64,000 bases of DNA from Metopolophium dirhodum (Eukaryota > Arthropoda > Insecta > Hemiptera > Aphididae), in the NCBI RefSeq assembly GCF_019925205.1, contig NC_083560.1, forward strand, positions 21,285,145 to 21,349,144. Direction: 5' to 3'. The notes below the pieces were generated by a model. The model was not told the DNA's origin. It worked only from the letters and a program-made list of their open reading frames with translations, and did no database searches. A program made the position numbers and the translations under genes. Of this stretch, positions 44,948 through 56,107 are shown piece after piece. How positions within the stretch are numbered: the first letter of the stretch is position 1; each line of letters opens with the position of its first letter.

Positions 44948-45563
44948 ATATATTTTTATATTTTAAATCTAATAACACTATAATATTAAGTACCTTAAGG
45001 CTAGTGGACTATTGGACATAATTTAAAAATTAGAAAAAAGCTAAGTATTTGTTCTTTTGTACTAATAAATTATCAGTTAATAGTTATCAGTGTCTAAAAA
45101 AGAAAAATTAAGGGGCTTATATAGGCAACCTACTATAATATGGAGCGTTACAGTGTCCCCCAGCAAATCTAAGAGCTTCCCGTATTCTAATCTTTAGTAT
45201 TTGTTAGAGGTATCGAGTTATATTTGTTCAAATTTTATTTTTCAGAACACAGACAACTTTCAATAGATAAAATATTAACATAATAAATAGGTACGTTTTT
45301 TTTTTCATTATCAAAAATATTTAATTATTATCTATACAACATGTGTACAATAAGTAATTTTGATTTAAGATATTATTTACATAGCCTAATTTCAATTTTG
45401 CTACGTCTACTAAAACATACTGTTTAACACTGAATACTACATTTTGTCACCCATTGCATACTGCATGTTTCCCTGACCTGAATAAAAAATCACGATACTA
45501 GATACTTGGATTTGGATTATCGAGATACTAGATATTATTCGATACTTACATTTTAAGTACTTT
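44948..45563 (+). repeat. 0.6-kb direct repeat, copy 2
   Basis: Partner of 43417-44032. The enclosed 44033-44947 holds the R1 and hATC fragments. The arrangement fits either a truncated tandem duplication of a 1.53-kb unit or two copies of one element flanking another. Confidence 0.85.
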
Positions 45564-46486
45564 GACACTCAATACATTTAAATAAAATTAGTCATAGGTT
45601 TTTAAAAAATTTTATTTATACACAATTAGGTTGGTATATTAGGTAATTATTAGTTAATATAGACCACAAAATGTAATGACTTGATAATAATAACAATCCA
45701 CAAAACAGTTAATTATTAAACTAGTCTTATATAATATATTACATTGATAAAAACCGCAAATACTGATTATTATTATACTATAATCAACAATATTACTCAT
45801 TACTATTATACTAATTAGTAATTACTTAGTATTTAATTATATTTATAAAATTCTACTAATAATTTTAGTAGGTACCCATGTTATAAATGTTTAATTATAT
45901 AAATGTGCATTGTATAATAACAGTCACTAGTCAGGGTTGGATTTGATTTATATTGTACATTTTGGAAGTATCTTCGATACAAACATCTAAGATACGTATA
46001 TCTTAGATACAGCTGTATCTTGTATCTTGTTTCTCGATACAATTATAATATGAAGTATCGAGTATCTTGTATCGCAATACACAGTGTAAGCCTGGTACTT
46101 ACCTAAAGGGCCCCGGATGCATTTATACAGAAGATCCATTAAAAATGTTATTTAAAAAAATAATAAAAAAGTGCTGATAAACAAGTAGTTACAAAATCGG
46201 GAAAGTCGTTACTTCGACGTCTCCTCGACCGAATATTCGTGTTATCAATATGAAAAATGAAACGTTCACTAAACTGCAGAATACACATTAGTACGAAATT
46301 CGATTAACTCTAAACGCTCCGTTTATTTCTACAGCAACGCGGCTAAACATTGAAAAACAACAACTAAAAAATTATCGGTAATTTTAAAAATCTCAATAAT
46401 TGTTTCAATCTACCCTTCAGTAAGTAAAATAGAAATGTAATAGAACGAATATTCAATATATATTATACCAATACAAAATCAAACTA
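45564..46486. other. intergenic with a GATAC-rich MITE-like segment
   Basis: 45936-46096 starts cagggttggatttgattta and is dense in tcttGATACaa / gtatcttag words, then ends gtaagcctggtactta; probably a diverged hAT-type MITE related to 21790-21893. 46200-46340 is CG-containing but unrecognised. The rest is AT-rich. Confidence 0.45.
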
Positions 46487-47545
46487 TGACTAATTATTTA
46501 ATATCTACTAGACATGGTAAGATATATACTAACTTGTGATGGCAATATACATGCGTTTTACATTATTTATAAAGTAAATAGAATAGTGTATAAAAAAATT
46601 ATGTATCTAGTCTAAAAACATTTATCTATAACATTATCTATAACATTTGAAAGCTACATAATATAAATTAATATTATTATTACCATAGGCGTGCGCAAAC
46701 TTTATTTCATACTTTAATTTACCATTGAGTAGGTCTTCACCCACTATTGAAGGCATAACTTATGTAATCATTCATATAATCAAAAAAAATACATTCTTAT
46801 TTTAAAATTAAATAAGAAAAATAAGATAACGATAAGTAATTATTAAAAATATCACAAAAATATGTAATTTCAACAGTTTACAAAGCCGATATAAATATAG
46901 GTTTTATTGTATTCGATTTTAATATAAATAATTGATACACACATTTCTATAATAGTATCATATTTTCTCTGAAAATACAAACTTCATATTAATATTCACA
47001 TAAATTAACAGATTTTTAAATAAAAATCATATTAGTTATATCCATATCATGCATTTCTTTAAATATCAACTATTTTCATACTAAATGCATATACAAATAT
47101 CGTAATTTTAATAAAAACACATAAACACACATATAATTATCATCATAAACGATATACATAATATATTCGATATTTACAGTTTTCTATGTTAAATTGTAAT
47201 ATTTATAGCGGGTACGGTTTCAGTATAAATACCCCCATGTATTTAACAATAATTGGAGACAAATATATGATTTATATGTTACGTTGATGGAAAATCAAAA
47301 AAATATAGTGTTCTTATATTTATTCTGAAAATCAATGCTTTATTCTTGACCGGGGTGTTATAGGTTTGTGTATTTCGAGACAGGTATAGTGATGAAAATC
47401 AGTGAAAATTGTAATGATAGTATAGGTGTTATATTATTTAGCTGATGAGTGTGGCTCTAAGAAAACAGTTTTTAAGATATTTAATTAAAAATAATAACTT
47501 TTAGCAAAGGTGCATGTACTGGTTTTTAGAGGCAAAATATTAGTG
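46487..47545 (+). repeat. dispersed repeat R3, copy 1 (empty site for Helitron)
   Basis: Three blocks. 46487-46586 matches 54907-55003 directly. 46860-47205 matches 52190-52462 plus 54666-54800 in inverted orientation. 47207-47545 matches 55010-55300 directly (aattggagacaaatatatga, ttgatggaaaatca, tttgtgtatttcgagacagg). Identity is roughly 80-90% by eye. The middle block is inverted relative to the second copy. 46683-46698 has the cataggcgtgcgca word shared with R2. Confidence 0.75.
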
Positions 47546-49207
47546 ATATATATTTTTTTTCAGTGAGATTATGATAATTATAATTGAACTTATGAATAGT
47601 TTACATGTTTTAACATAATCTAATGTATGAGCCATATAACTTGATATAATATCATATTAGAATGTAGATTGGAGAGATGTAAGTCAGCCATTTAGAACTG
47701 AAATGTTCTGTTATAGTGTAGAGTTGTATTTAATATCTAATTCGATATGATTGATGGATTGATTTTAAAACTAGTTATATGTTATTATTAATATCTTAGA
47801 AATGAACTTGATATGGAAATGATATTTTTACCGATTTTCACTAAAATATCATGATTTTTTCAAATATATTTCCAAGCTTGTAATGGTAATACACTAATAA
47901 ACATGTGATTTCATAATTATATATTTTATAAATAAATTCTACCTACGTATTTAACGAAAAAATGATTAAATTATATATGAATAGGTACTATATTGCATTT
48001 AATTGCTGTTTATTGGTTATCATTGAATCAGTATGCACGACGATGTTGCATGAATATTGTTTAAGTAAATATATATGTAAATGTATGTATGTGTGGATGT
48101 AAGTAATATATGTATATGCCTATAGGTAGGTGACTTATTGATGTGTATATAATATATATGAATGTTTTATATACCTATTTTAAAGGTTAGGTTGTATGTA
48201 ATCTATATAATATGTTTAGGTGTTTGTAATGTTGAATATGTATATGATTTAATGTGGGTTTGCATATCATACTATGTTTCACATGTTCATTATGTAACTG
48301 TAGAACCAAGTGATGGGTCAATAATAGTTTCTTCTATTCCAACGTATGTATGATTGATTAAAAATATAAGTATGTATTTATAATATTTTTCAGGATAGGT
48401 TAGCCTAATAGTATTGTGTATATAAAGATACAAGAATAAGAATGTATGTATGTTCCCACCTATTTATGCTTATTGTACCATGAACCTGTATGGAAAATGG
48501 CTAATAATATGACAATTTATAAATGTTTAGTTGATAAAGATGTTAACATAGTACTACAAATGTAACGTCAATTATTGTGTATTTCGAGATCTTTTCCGAT
48601 ATTATAACTTATACTTGCAATGATATATGGCGGAGGTGATATGCCTGTGTGTATACACACAATAAAATAAAAATATTATACAAGTGATAGGTATGACTGT
48701 TATAAGTAGGTATGTGGTGATAAAATATAATATGTGTGGGTCACTTTAGTGATATGAATGTGCATACGCGTATGGGTTTTCTCATACGTAAGCGTGAAAC
48801 AAAACATTTTACTAGAGTCGGATGGGTTTTGTTGGTAGTGACGGTGACTGGTAAGGCATGTGTATTTCCCATACACATTTATGAATTAGAATATATATAT
48901 ATATCGGTAGTGATATGTAAGTTGTTGTATTATTTAATAGCATCAGGTAGTGAGTTATGGTATATAAAAAAAAACCAATAATTTTTTAGTTTAAAAAATA
49001 GTACTTTTGGCACACTAAATTCGTGTTTCATCCCACTGTGCGCCCTTAAGGTATTTTCCATAGTATCACAATAATTTTGTACACCTATAAACAACGGGAT
49101 TTATTGAAAATTACTCTGCGTTTGCAGGCGGCTACCGGCTGGCCCGCCACTAAATATGTTATTTATTTTAGGTCTATCGCGTCAAAAGAGTAGGAGGAAA
49201 AAACTTA
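47546..49207. other. AT-rich, TG-rich intergenic DNA
   Basis: A tgtatatgtatg-rich strand bias is evident at 48050-48430, but no family or gene is recognised. Frames at 48162 and 48736 are carried by that TG-rich composition. 49085-49200 is GC-richer (ggcggctaccggctggcccg) without identity. Confidence 0.4.
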
Positions 49208-49215
49208 CGTAAATC

Positions 49216-49461
49216 CAGTGGCGTAGATATAGTTTTTTTCTGGGGGGGGGGGGGGGGTTTAAAATATATTTATGATACGAGTTATTGGTTAAACTAAACG
49301 TCATTTTTATTTTAAATTAGTATTAGTAATTAGTGTATTAGTGTATTACATTTACCGATTTTATAATTGGTTTTCATAAAATAAAAGTGTAACTACTCGG
49401 ATAATTTCTAAGTAAACAATTTATAACCCCCCCCCCCCCCCCCCGCGCAACTACGCCATTG
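49216..49461. mobile_element. hAT-type MITE with G/C homopolymer shoulders
   Basis: Begins CAGTGGCGTAG and ends CTACGCCATTG. A 16-G run (49242-49257) and an 18-C run (49427-49444) are placed symmetrically just inside the ends. The flanks CGTAAATC at 49208-49215 and CGTAAATC at 49462-49469 are a perfect 8-bp target duplication. 246 bp, non-coding. Confidence 0.93.
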
Positions 49462-49469
49462 CGTAAATC

Positions 49470-49800
49470 ATCAATTTTATTCATCCGGCGAAATAAAACG
49501 TACCCTTTAAGAGCGTATAATATTATTGTGCAATTTGTCGGAGCGCCACCTGGGGAAATGCAGCGTGCGCGTCTTCATCTCCGACCCAAATGTTCAATCC
49601 GGAAGTATTGAGATTAATTAATATTACATTTGTGAAAATAGCTCAACGACCAAAATGGAACGAAATAATAAGTTAGTAATGGAATCGTTGTTCGTCTCTG
49701 ACGATTGTCATTTGCCATAGATCATATTTTGTAACCTAGGTAACCGATGGATAATTTCGCAGTGTTTTCAAAAACTAGAACCATTTTTAAAATATATTTT
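49470..49800. other. GC-balanced unique-looking segment
   Basis: 49520-49740 has CpG and near-balanced composition (gtcggagcgccacctgggga, gcgtgcgcgtcttcatctcc). It may be part of a host exon, UTR or old element; a 21-codon frame starting MERNNKLVMESLFVSDD is too short to call. Confidence 0.3.
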
Positions 49801-49942
49801 ACATTTTAAAAATTATTAAACAATTAAAGTGTAATACTAGGTAATTATGTAAATAAATATAATAATAATAATTTAAATGTTGAATAAAAATATACATAAT
49901 AATGTAATTATATACAATTAGAAAATATATAGGATTTATTAA

Positions 49943-50140
49943 TTGTGCTACAAGGAGGCCAAGCCCAGATTAAGCGGGGGCAGGAGGGCCATGGCCCCGG
50001 GCCCACAACAGATATCAAACAATAGTAGGCCCCTGGCAGATTGTACAATACCTATTGCAAATTGTTCGGCTGAAAGAGCTTTTTCCAAATTAGCTCGTGA
50101 AAAAACAAGTATTGAACGAGCAGTTCTCAAGAAAATTTAA
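49943..50140 (+). pseudogene. hAT transposase C-terminal fragment, copy B
   Basis: The frame ends TIPIANCSAERAFSKLARE with KTSIERAVLKKI and a stop. NCSAERAFSKL is the conserved hATC motif. Upstream residues come from GC-rich non-coding sequence. From about 49820 to 50263 it mirrors 44960-44516. R1 begins right after it at 50264, so hATC tail plus R1 travel as one composite block. Confidence 0.75.
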
Positions 50141-50263
50141 ATAGTTTTATGGTTTTATGTTCAGAAAGTGATGTTTTGGACGTAATTAATACAGATGATA
50201 TAATTAAAATGTTAGCTTCCCAAAAAGTAAAAAAGTAATAGATAAATTTATAATTATAATTTT

Positions 50264-51130
50264 ATTAGATTCTGAGCGAAGCGATGAACGTATTGTTTTA
50301 CAATGATGTGTGTTTTTTTTTAGTGTCGGTCATCACCTTTTAGGACAGTAAAAATGTTCGGACTTTCTTCAACAGTAACTTTTGTGGTAGGAAAGTGAAT
50401 CTAGTTGGTACTTTGGGGGGTCAAAAGTAAAAATAGTTAAAAAATGTGACATGTAAAACAAAAGAAAAATTAAGGAAAAACGGGAATTCTTACGCAACAT
50501 CTGTTTTCTAGAAAATCGATTTTGGTTTTTGGTGTAACTCTGAAACAAATGTCTGTAGATACATACATGAAATTTTGACTGAATGTTTCTATTAGAATTT
50601 TCTATACACCATAATATTTTCCAAATATTTTGACTTATTTTTAGCTGTTTACGGACATTTTCAGTTTCCATTTTTTTTAGTTTTTTTTTCTATAAATATC
50701 AATAAAATTTTATTTGTTGGGTAAAAAAGCTTGAAAATTTCATACAAGACTCCTACTATATTGTTACAATGACATTTGAAAAATATTAAAAATTCTTTGT
50801 CACAGTTTTTATTTATAAGCATTTAAAGTTCAAATCTTGACAAAATACGGAAAAATCACGAAAATTAGCAAACTATTTTGAGTTGAGAATTCATAAAAAT
50901 TTTTCTTTTTCAATCTAAGATTAGAAAATATAATACAAGATTATTTATAAGTTTCTCTACCTTTATCAAAAAAAAATGTCTACAAGAAAGTAAAATGAAT
51001 TTTTATGAGCGTTTGACATTCATATTTTTACAACATTTGGTATTCACTCGATTTCTCGTGTACCGATTTTCTTATTTTGTTGTAATTTAAAAAACGAATA
51101 ACTGTAGGTACTTGATAATTTCACTGAATG
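50264..51130 (+). repeat. R1 copy, long
   Basis: Opens ttagattctgagcgaagcga and carries the head and body in order: tgtgtgttttttttagtg, catcaccttttaggacag, gtgaatctagttggtac, aaaatcgattttggtttttg, gctgtttacggacatt, aaaaagcttgaaaattt, tttatgagcgtttga. It stops before the tail. No protein-coding frame of note. Confidence 0.85.
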
Positions 51131-51699
51131 TTTATATTATATTGTAGGTAGGTACCTTTTTTCAAATCATTTTTAATCTTCGGCTTTATAGTAGTAATAA
51201 AAAACTAAAAAATAAGTAGGTATATAAACATGATGAAAATAGTTTATACACGGGTTTACTAATTTCAATACAGGTTATATATCGGTACATATATTGATTA
51301 ATATGATGGACAGAGGACACTTGTTGCATGTTTTGGACATTTTTAAACTGTTGTGATATAAAACAACTTAATTTTTAAAAATACTGGCATACAATACTAG
51401 GTTAATAAATAAGTAATAACGAATAACGAGATATGCGAACACCGTGATAAACGTATCTACTGATTTTCATTTCTTCGTACAATCTAGTATCTAGATATCA
51501 ATTATAGTTTTAATACGGTTTTGTCACAAAGAGATTCATAAAAACTTACGTACCGTATGGCAATATAGTATATTATGCCATATTGTGCAAATACGATTTA
51601 TATCATAAATTATAATGTATACTATACTTTTTTTTATCGAAAAAACAATTACTCCGATCCTATTGAACAGTATAATTTTATATTTTTTGAATAGATTTA

Positions 51700-52010
51700 T
51701 ATTTAAAAAGGTGGGAAAGTGGATGTCGCTCTGCTGTACAGTATGTCAGCCTATGATATTACCAAGTATATTTGATGTTATTATTGTGAATAAAGTCATT
51801 TATATATAACCTATTTACGTGGAACCTTGTTTTAAAATTTTAATCCTTAGCTACAAAAGTTGAACATTATATAAATTTCTAACTACAAAATAATTATTAC
51901 ATTTTAAATTTGATAAATTTTGTTAAAATTTGAACTTTAAATGCTTATAAAAAAAAATTGTGACTATATTTTTTCAATATTTTTCTCTAGCCCAACACAC
52001 ATACACTCAT
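51700..52010 (-). repeat. R1 tail, inverted
   Basis: Read on minus: tgcttttaaa-type body words, then ctaaggattaaaattttaaa, ccacgtaaataggtt, ttcacaataat, catcaaatatacttgg, ataggctgac, ctgtacagcagagcgacatc. It is the tail complement of R1, facing the head-only copy at 50264-51130. Confidence 0.8.
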
Positions 52011-52189
52011 ATACCGATAGGATAGTTCATTTAGATACTTACTTTTACTAGATTGTTAAATTTTAATACATAGTTTACAAAATTCAAAATATTAACAAAA
52101 AGAAACATTTCACCAACAAAATAAGTCTTATGTATACAGATACATTTATTTCGGCATTCAGATTCGTCGTTTAAAATTTAACATAGAAA

Positions 52190-52462
52190 AATGTAAATAG
52201 TGAATATATTATGTATAACGGTTTATAATGATAATAATAATAACTATATGTGTTTTTATTAAAATTACGATATTTGTATATGGATTTAGTATGAAAATAG
52301 TTTATATTTGAGGTATAAATATGTTTATATTTACGATTAATATGCTGATGTTTATGCGAGACTACAGAAATATAATGTTTTTCTCGTGTGGATGCATCTA
52401 ATATGATTTTTTAATACGAATATGAAGTTTGTATATATTTTCATTGAAAATATATATTATTA
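52190..52462 (+). repeat. R3, copy 2, left part
   Basis: Inverse complement of about 46960-47205 (tagtatgaaaatagtt, atacgaatatgaagtttgta). It is interrupted at 52462 by the Helitron-like element and resumes at 54666. Confidence 0.75.
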
Positions 52463-52897
52463 CTAGCTGATCCCGCTGGCACTTCGTTGCCCGTTAAATG
52501 TACCAATTCTATAAGACTCAAACTTTGTTCAATTCGTTATTTAATATTCGGTGTATGGTGTATGGTGTTCACAATTTATCCTAACTTTTCTGTTGCCCGG
52601 AATAAAAATTCTGATTCGCAGCAGTATTTTATCAGGTAGGCAATCTACCTGCGGTAGATCGCGAACCCCGTGCTGTTTGTACGTAAGTGTATGATTTAAC
52701 TCTAAAGTTTGTCATTTTTTCTTAATTCCACCCACGGAGGATTAATATAATCAATTAATACAAAAGCCTAACGCAACCGTACCAAAATCCAACGAATAAA
52801 AAAAAAAACAAATTTAACACTTTTTAAATTAGTCTATCTTCTTCCCAGAGGTCTAATCTACACACAACCATTAATTTGTATCTATACTAACAACTCT

Positions 52898-53097
52898 CAG
52901 CATGCCTACCCCCACTACTATTTCTGTTGGAAAAGTCTGTGTGCGTCGTCGTCTCGTCGATTACAGCAAGCGTTATAATAGAATCATAAATGACACATGC
53001 CACCGTGTTATTTTAAAATCGAAATTAATAATATAATGTGTTATCGATAAAGTGTTGAGTATCCGAGACATAATATCTATATATCTGCTCGTCGTTC
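52898..53097 (+). repeat. 200-bp internal direct repeat of the Helitron, copy 1
   Basis: cagcatgcctacccccacta through tatatctgctcgtcg, repeated at 54149-54347 with about 10% differences. The copies bracket the coding remnant and suggest that one element inserted in, or recombined with, another of the same family. Confidence 0.8.
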
Positions 53098-53134
53098 GGT
53101 TTATTTTCGGTTCAAGCTGGTCGGTGACGCGGCG

Positions 53135-53734
53135 GTGATACGGAAATTTCCGTCAAACGGTGACCAAAAATTTGGTTCAGAAAGGAACCCCGTAAAGAGA
53201 TTTCGTTTTAGTTCTATGCAAAACCTATCTAATGGGCATTTTGATGTTTATTTACCATATGAAGATGAATTGACTAACTCTGTATCTGATGAGTTTGATA
53301 ACATACCCAGCTCTCAGAAGCATACTAAAAAACGACGGAAGAGATTTACAAATAATATCAGAAAAAAACAGCTTATACAATCGGCTACTAAATATCAGCT
53401 TAAAAATAAAGAAGTTCATAAAGTAGCAGCAGCCAAGTATAAAAAAAAAATCCAGAAGTAAATAGTGCAAGTTCATAGATATGAACAAAATAATTCAGGA
53501 GGACGATCAGAAAGGCGAATCCTTCCATGGAAAATAAAAACTTTTTCCGGCCTGAAATATGAATCGGAAATAGCTTATGAGACGGATGAAACTGTATCTT
53601 TGGGTACTATGAGTCATAAATGCGTATACTGCGATGCTCTTAAATTCAAAGAAGAGGCGCCTGGAATGTGTTGTAGTGCCGGTAAAGTACACCTAACCTG
53701 TACGTATACAAAGACGCTTATTATTCAAAAATAA
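53135..53734 (+). pseudogene. Helitron helicase-like N-terminal region, broken
   Basis: First part: Lys-rich repeats of the type KYQLKNKEVHKVAAAKYKKK, interrupted by a frame change at a 10-A run (about 53440) and by stops near 53462 and 53478. Then RYEQNNSGGRSERRILPWKI, then CVYCDALKFKEEAPGMCCSA and GKVHL. The C-x2-C-x-ALKFKEE-x-PGMCC-x-x-GKV segment is the recognisable start of Helitron_like_N proteins in insects. Nothing of Rep or helicase follows, so this is a non-autonomous or truncated element. Confidence 0.75.
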
Positions 53735-54148
53735 TAAGTAAAACACCTTGTGTAACTATACGTAAACGCATAGGATATTTCACGACTTTACAGCGTGTGC
53801 CGAATACGGCAATGATATCAAAAATAATTTACAACAGAAAGATATCTAAGATCTCACGACTTCATGTTATTTTAATACATTTCAATTTTCAATATGTAGA
53901 AAAAACCGTTCATGAAGTATGCAGGTAAGTGTGCGTATACGAAGACGCGTTATTATTCAAAAATAATAAGTAAAACACCTGAAAATAAAAAAACGCTAAA
54001 GACGTATCACAACTTCACAGTATGTGCCGAATACTACAATAATAAGTAAAACAGTTCGCAAGCCGTGAGTGTCGTTATACAAATGAAATATAAACGCTAC
54101 GCGTATGTTGGTCAGTGGTGCGAGCGTAGGACAGCATGCCATAGAGTA

Positions 54149-54347
54149 CAGCATGCCTACCCCCACTTCTACTCCTGTTGGGAAAGCCTGTGTGTGTCGT
54201 CGATTATTGCGGCAAGCGTTATAATAGAATCATAAATGACACGTCATGCCACCATGTTAATTTAAAATCGAAATTAATAATATTATAATGTGTTATCGAT
54301 AAAGTTTTGAATATCCGAGACATATCTATATATTATCTGCTCGTCGG
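54149..54347 (+). repeat. 200-bp internal direct repeat of the Helitron, copy 2
   Basis: Partner of 52898-53097, 1.25 kb downstream. Immediately after it is a GC-rich stretch (54355-54490, ggcggcgcggcggttggcgg) that gives an 81-codon frame with no family signature. Confidence 0.8.
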
Positions 54348-54665
54348 TCTATTGCTCTATCGTCTGCTCGTCGGCGGCGCGGCGGTTGGCGGTGTCGGCG
54401 GCGGTGACATGGAAGGGGAAATTTGGGCGGCCACGTCTAGCCACCGCGCGTCGACGGCTGCCGCACCGCGAACCCCTCACCCGCCGTTAAAATTAACTAT
54501 TTTATGCTCTTTTTACCCTTTAAAATGCGAATTTCGAAAAATCCTTTCTTAGTGCGCCTATACATAGTAATAAGTACATTTACTGAAAATTTCATATCCA
54601 TAGCTTCAGCAGTTCCGGCTAGGCGATGATGAATCGTCCAGGACAAGTCTTTTTATATATACAGA

Positions 54666-55320
54666 TACAAATATGTGTACCTAACAATTATTTAGAGTAA
54701 AGTCGAATACAATAAAAGCTATATTTATATCAGCATTGTCGACTGTTGAAATTATACATTTTTGCGAGATTTTTAATATTTACGTATCGTTTTATTCAGA
54801 TCTAAATAGTGCCTATATGAGTTGGAGTATAAATATGCTTATATTTATGATCAGTATGTTGATATTTACGATCGAATATAGAAATAAAATATTATGAATA
54901 TATATATGACTAATTATTTAATATCTACTAGAGATGGCAAGATATATCCTAACTTGTGATGGTAGTATACATGTGTTTTACATTATTTGTGAAGTAAATA
55001 GATGATTGGGTATGGTCTCAGCATGAATACCCTCGTGTATTTAGCGATAATTGGAGACATAAATATGATTTCTATGTTACATTGATGGAAAATCATAAAA
55101 ATATAGTGGTCTTGACCGACGTGTTATAGATTTGTGTATTTCGAGACAGGTATACTGATGAAAATCAGTGAAGTTTGTAATGAGAGTATAGGTATACTAT
55201 ATTATATAGCTGACGAGTGAGGCTCTATGAATACAGTTTTTATGATGATTAATTAAAAATAATAATAACTTTTAGCAAAAGTATCTATGAAAATATCGGT
55301 TTTTAAAGGTACCTAATGTA
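54666..55320 (+). repeat. R3, copy 2, right part
   Basis: 54690-54800 continues the inverse complement of 46860-46955 (gtcgaatacaataaaagcta, actgttgaaattatacattt). 54907-55003 and 55010-55300 match 46487-46586 and 47207-47540 directly. Confidence 0.75.
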
Positions 55321-55639
55321 TTAGTTATATATACCTATTTTTTCAGTGAGATTATGATAATTGAACACATTTTTATCGAACTTATGAAATGTTTACATGT
55401 TTTAACACAATATAATGTATGAGTCATACAACTTTATATATATCTAATGCGATATGATTGATGGAATGATCTGCAGACTATAGTTATATGTAATTATTAA
55501 GATTCTCGATATTTTAGACATGTCCTTGACATAGAAATTATATTTGTATAAGATTTTATCGACATTAATATACCTAATATAATGATTTGGCAAAAATTAA
55601 GATATTTTTATCAATTTTCACTAAAAAAAAAAAAAATAT

Positions 55640-55775
55640 ATATATTTCCGGGTGACTGTAAGTTGCATCCCAATGTACCTTATTGATGTAAATTGTGTCC
55701 CGAGTATTTTTTGGGTATATGTAAATTGCGTCTCGGGTATTTTTTGTGTATGTGTAAATTGTAAATTGTGTAAAA
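55640..55775 (+). repeat. degenerate minisatellite, about 37-bp period
   Basis: The word gtaaattg.gtc.cg.gtattttttg recurs at about 55688, 55723 and, shortened, 55757, preceded by a related gtaagttgcatccc. Two to three units. Confidence 0.65.
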
Positions 55776-56107
55776 TGTTGGTATGGTTAAAAATATTGGT
55801 AATTAATTATTTACATTATTATTATTTATTAATATTAATTATTATATTTATTTATTATTATTTAAAATTGTATATTTGTATCGATACTAAGCTGTTGAAT
55901 TTTTCTGTGCCAACTTTGTCCTTTATCAGTTAATAATTATTAACTTATTTAGTATAACTTATTTAAGTCTATATAGAAGTAGGTAAAAATTTGAATGACA
56001 ATTGCCTCACAAATTCAATTTGAGTAATTTATTTTTTTAGTTTCTAATTCTTCCATTTTTTTTTTAATATATCCTTCTTTTTCAATTGTTACTCTATTTT
56101 TTGAGCC
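55776..56107. other. 3' flank of MULE gene with a copied gene fragment
   Basis: 55877-55925 (gatactaagctgttgaattt, tctgtgccaactttgtcc) repeats 56472-56516 of the adjacent gene's coding region, with a 5-base deletion. The remainder is AT-rich. Confidence 0.6.

Larger units (their letters stand above)
52463..54665 (+). mobile_element. Helitron-like element with helicase N-terminal remnant
   Basis: Left end ctagctgatcccgctggcac, right end gtctttttatatatacaga. Both resemble the ends of insect Helitron-like elements; on minus the right end reads TCTGTATATATAAAA (a TC start) and the left end finishes GGGATCAGCTAG (a CTAG end after a GC-rich hairpin-prone stretch). The flanks join smoothly when compared with the uninterrupted R3 copy at 46880-47010, so the borders are defined by an empty site. 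A Helitron-type N-terminal coding remnant lies inside on plus, opposite to the polarity implied by the TC/CTAG ends. Confidence 0.7.

Noticed and set aside
43417..45563. LTR retrotransposon with the 0.6-kb direct repeats as LTRs
   Set aside because: Repeats do not begin TG or end CA, no primer-binding site or polypurine tract is visible, and the interior holds only R1 and hAT debris, no gag or pol.
48050..48430. TG-rich stretch as a gene (63-codon frame at 48162)
   Set aside because: Frame consists of Tyr/Val/Cys codons from tgtatatg repeats; no splice or motif support.
54307..54552. 81-codon plus frame with Gly/Ala-rich segment
   Set aside because: Arises from GC-rich interior of the Helitron-like element after its second direct repeat; no family signature and no splice signals.
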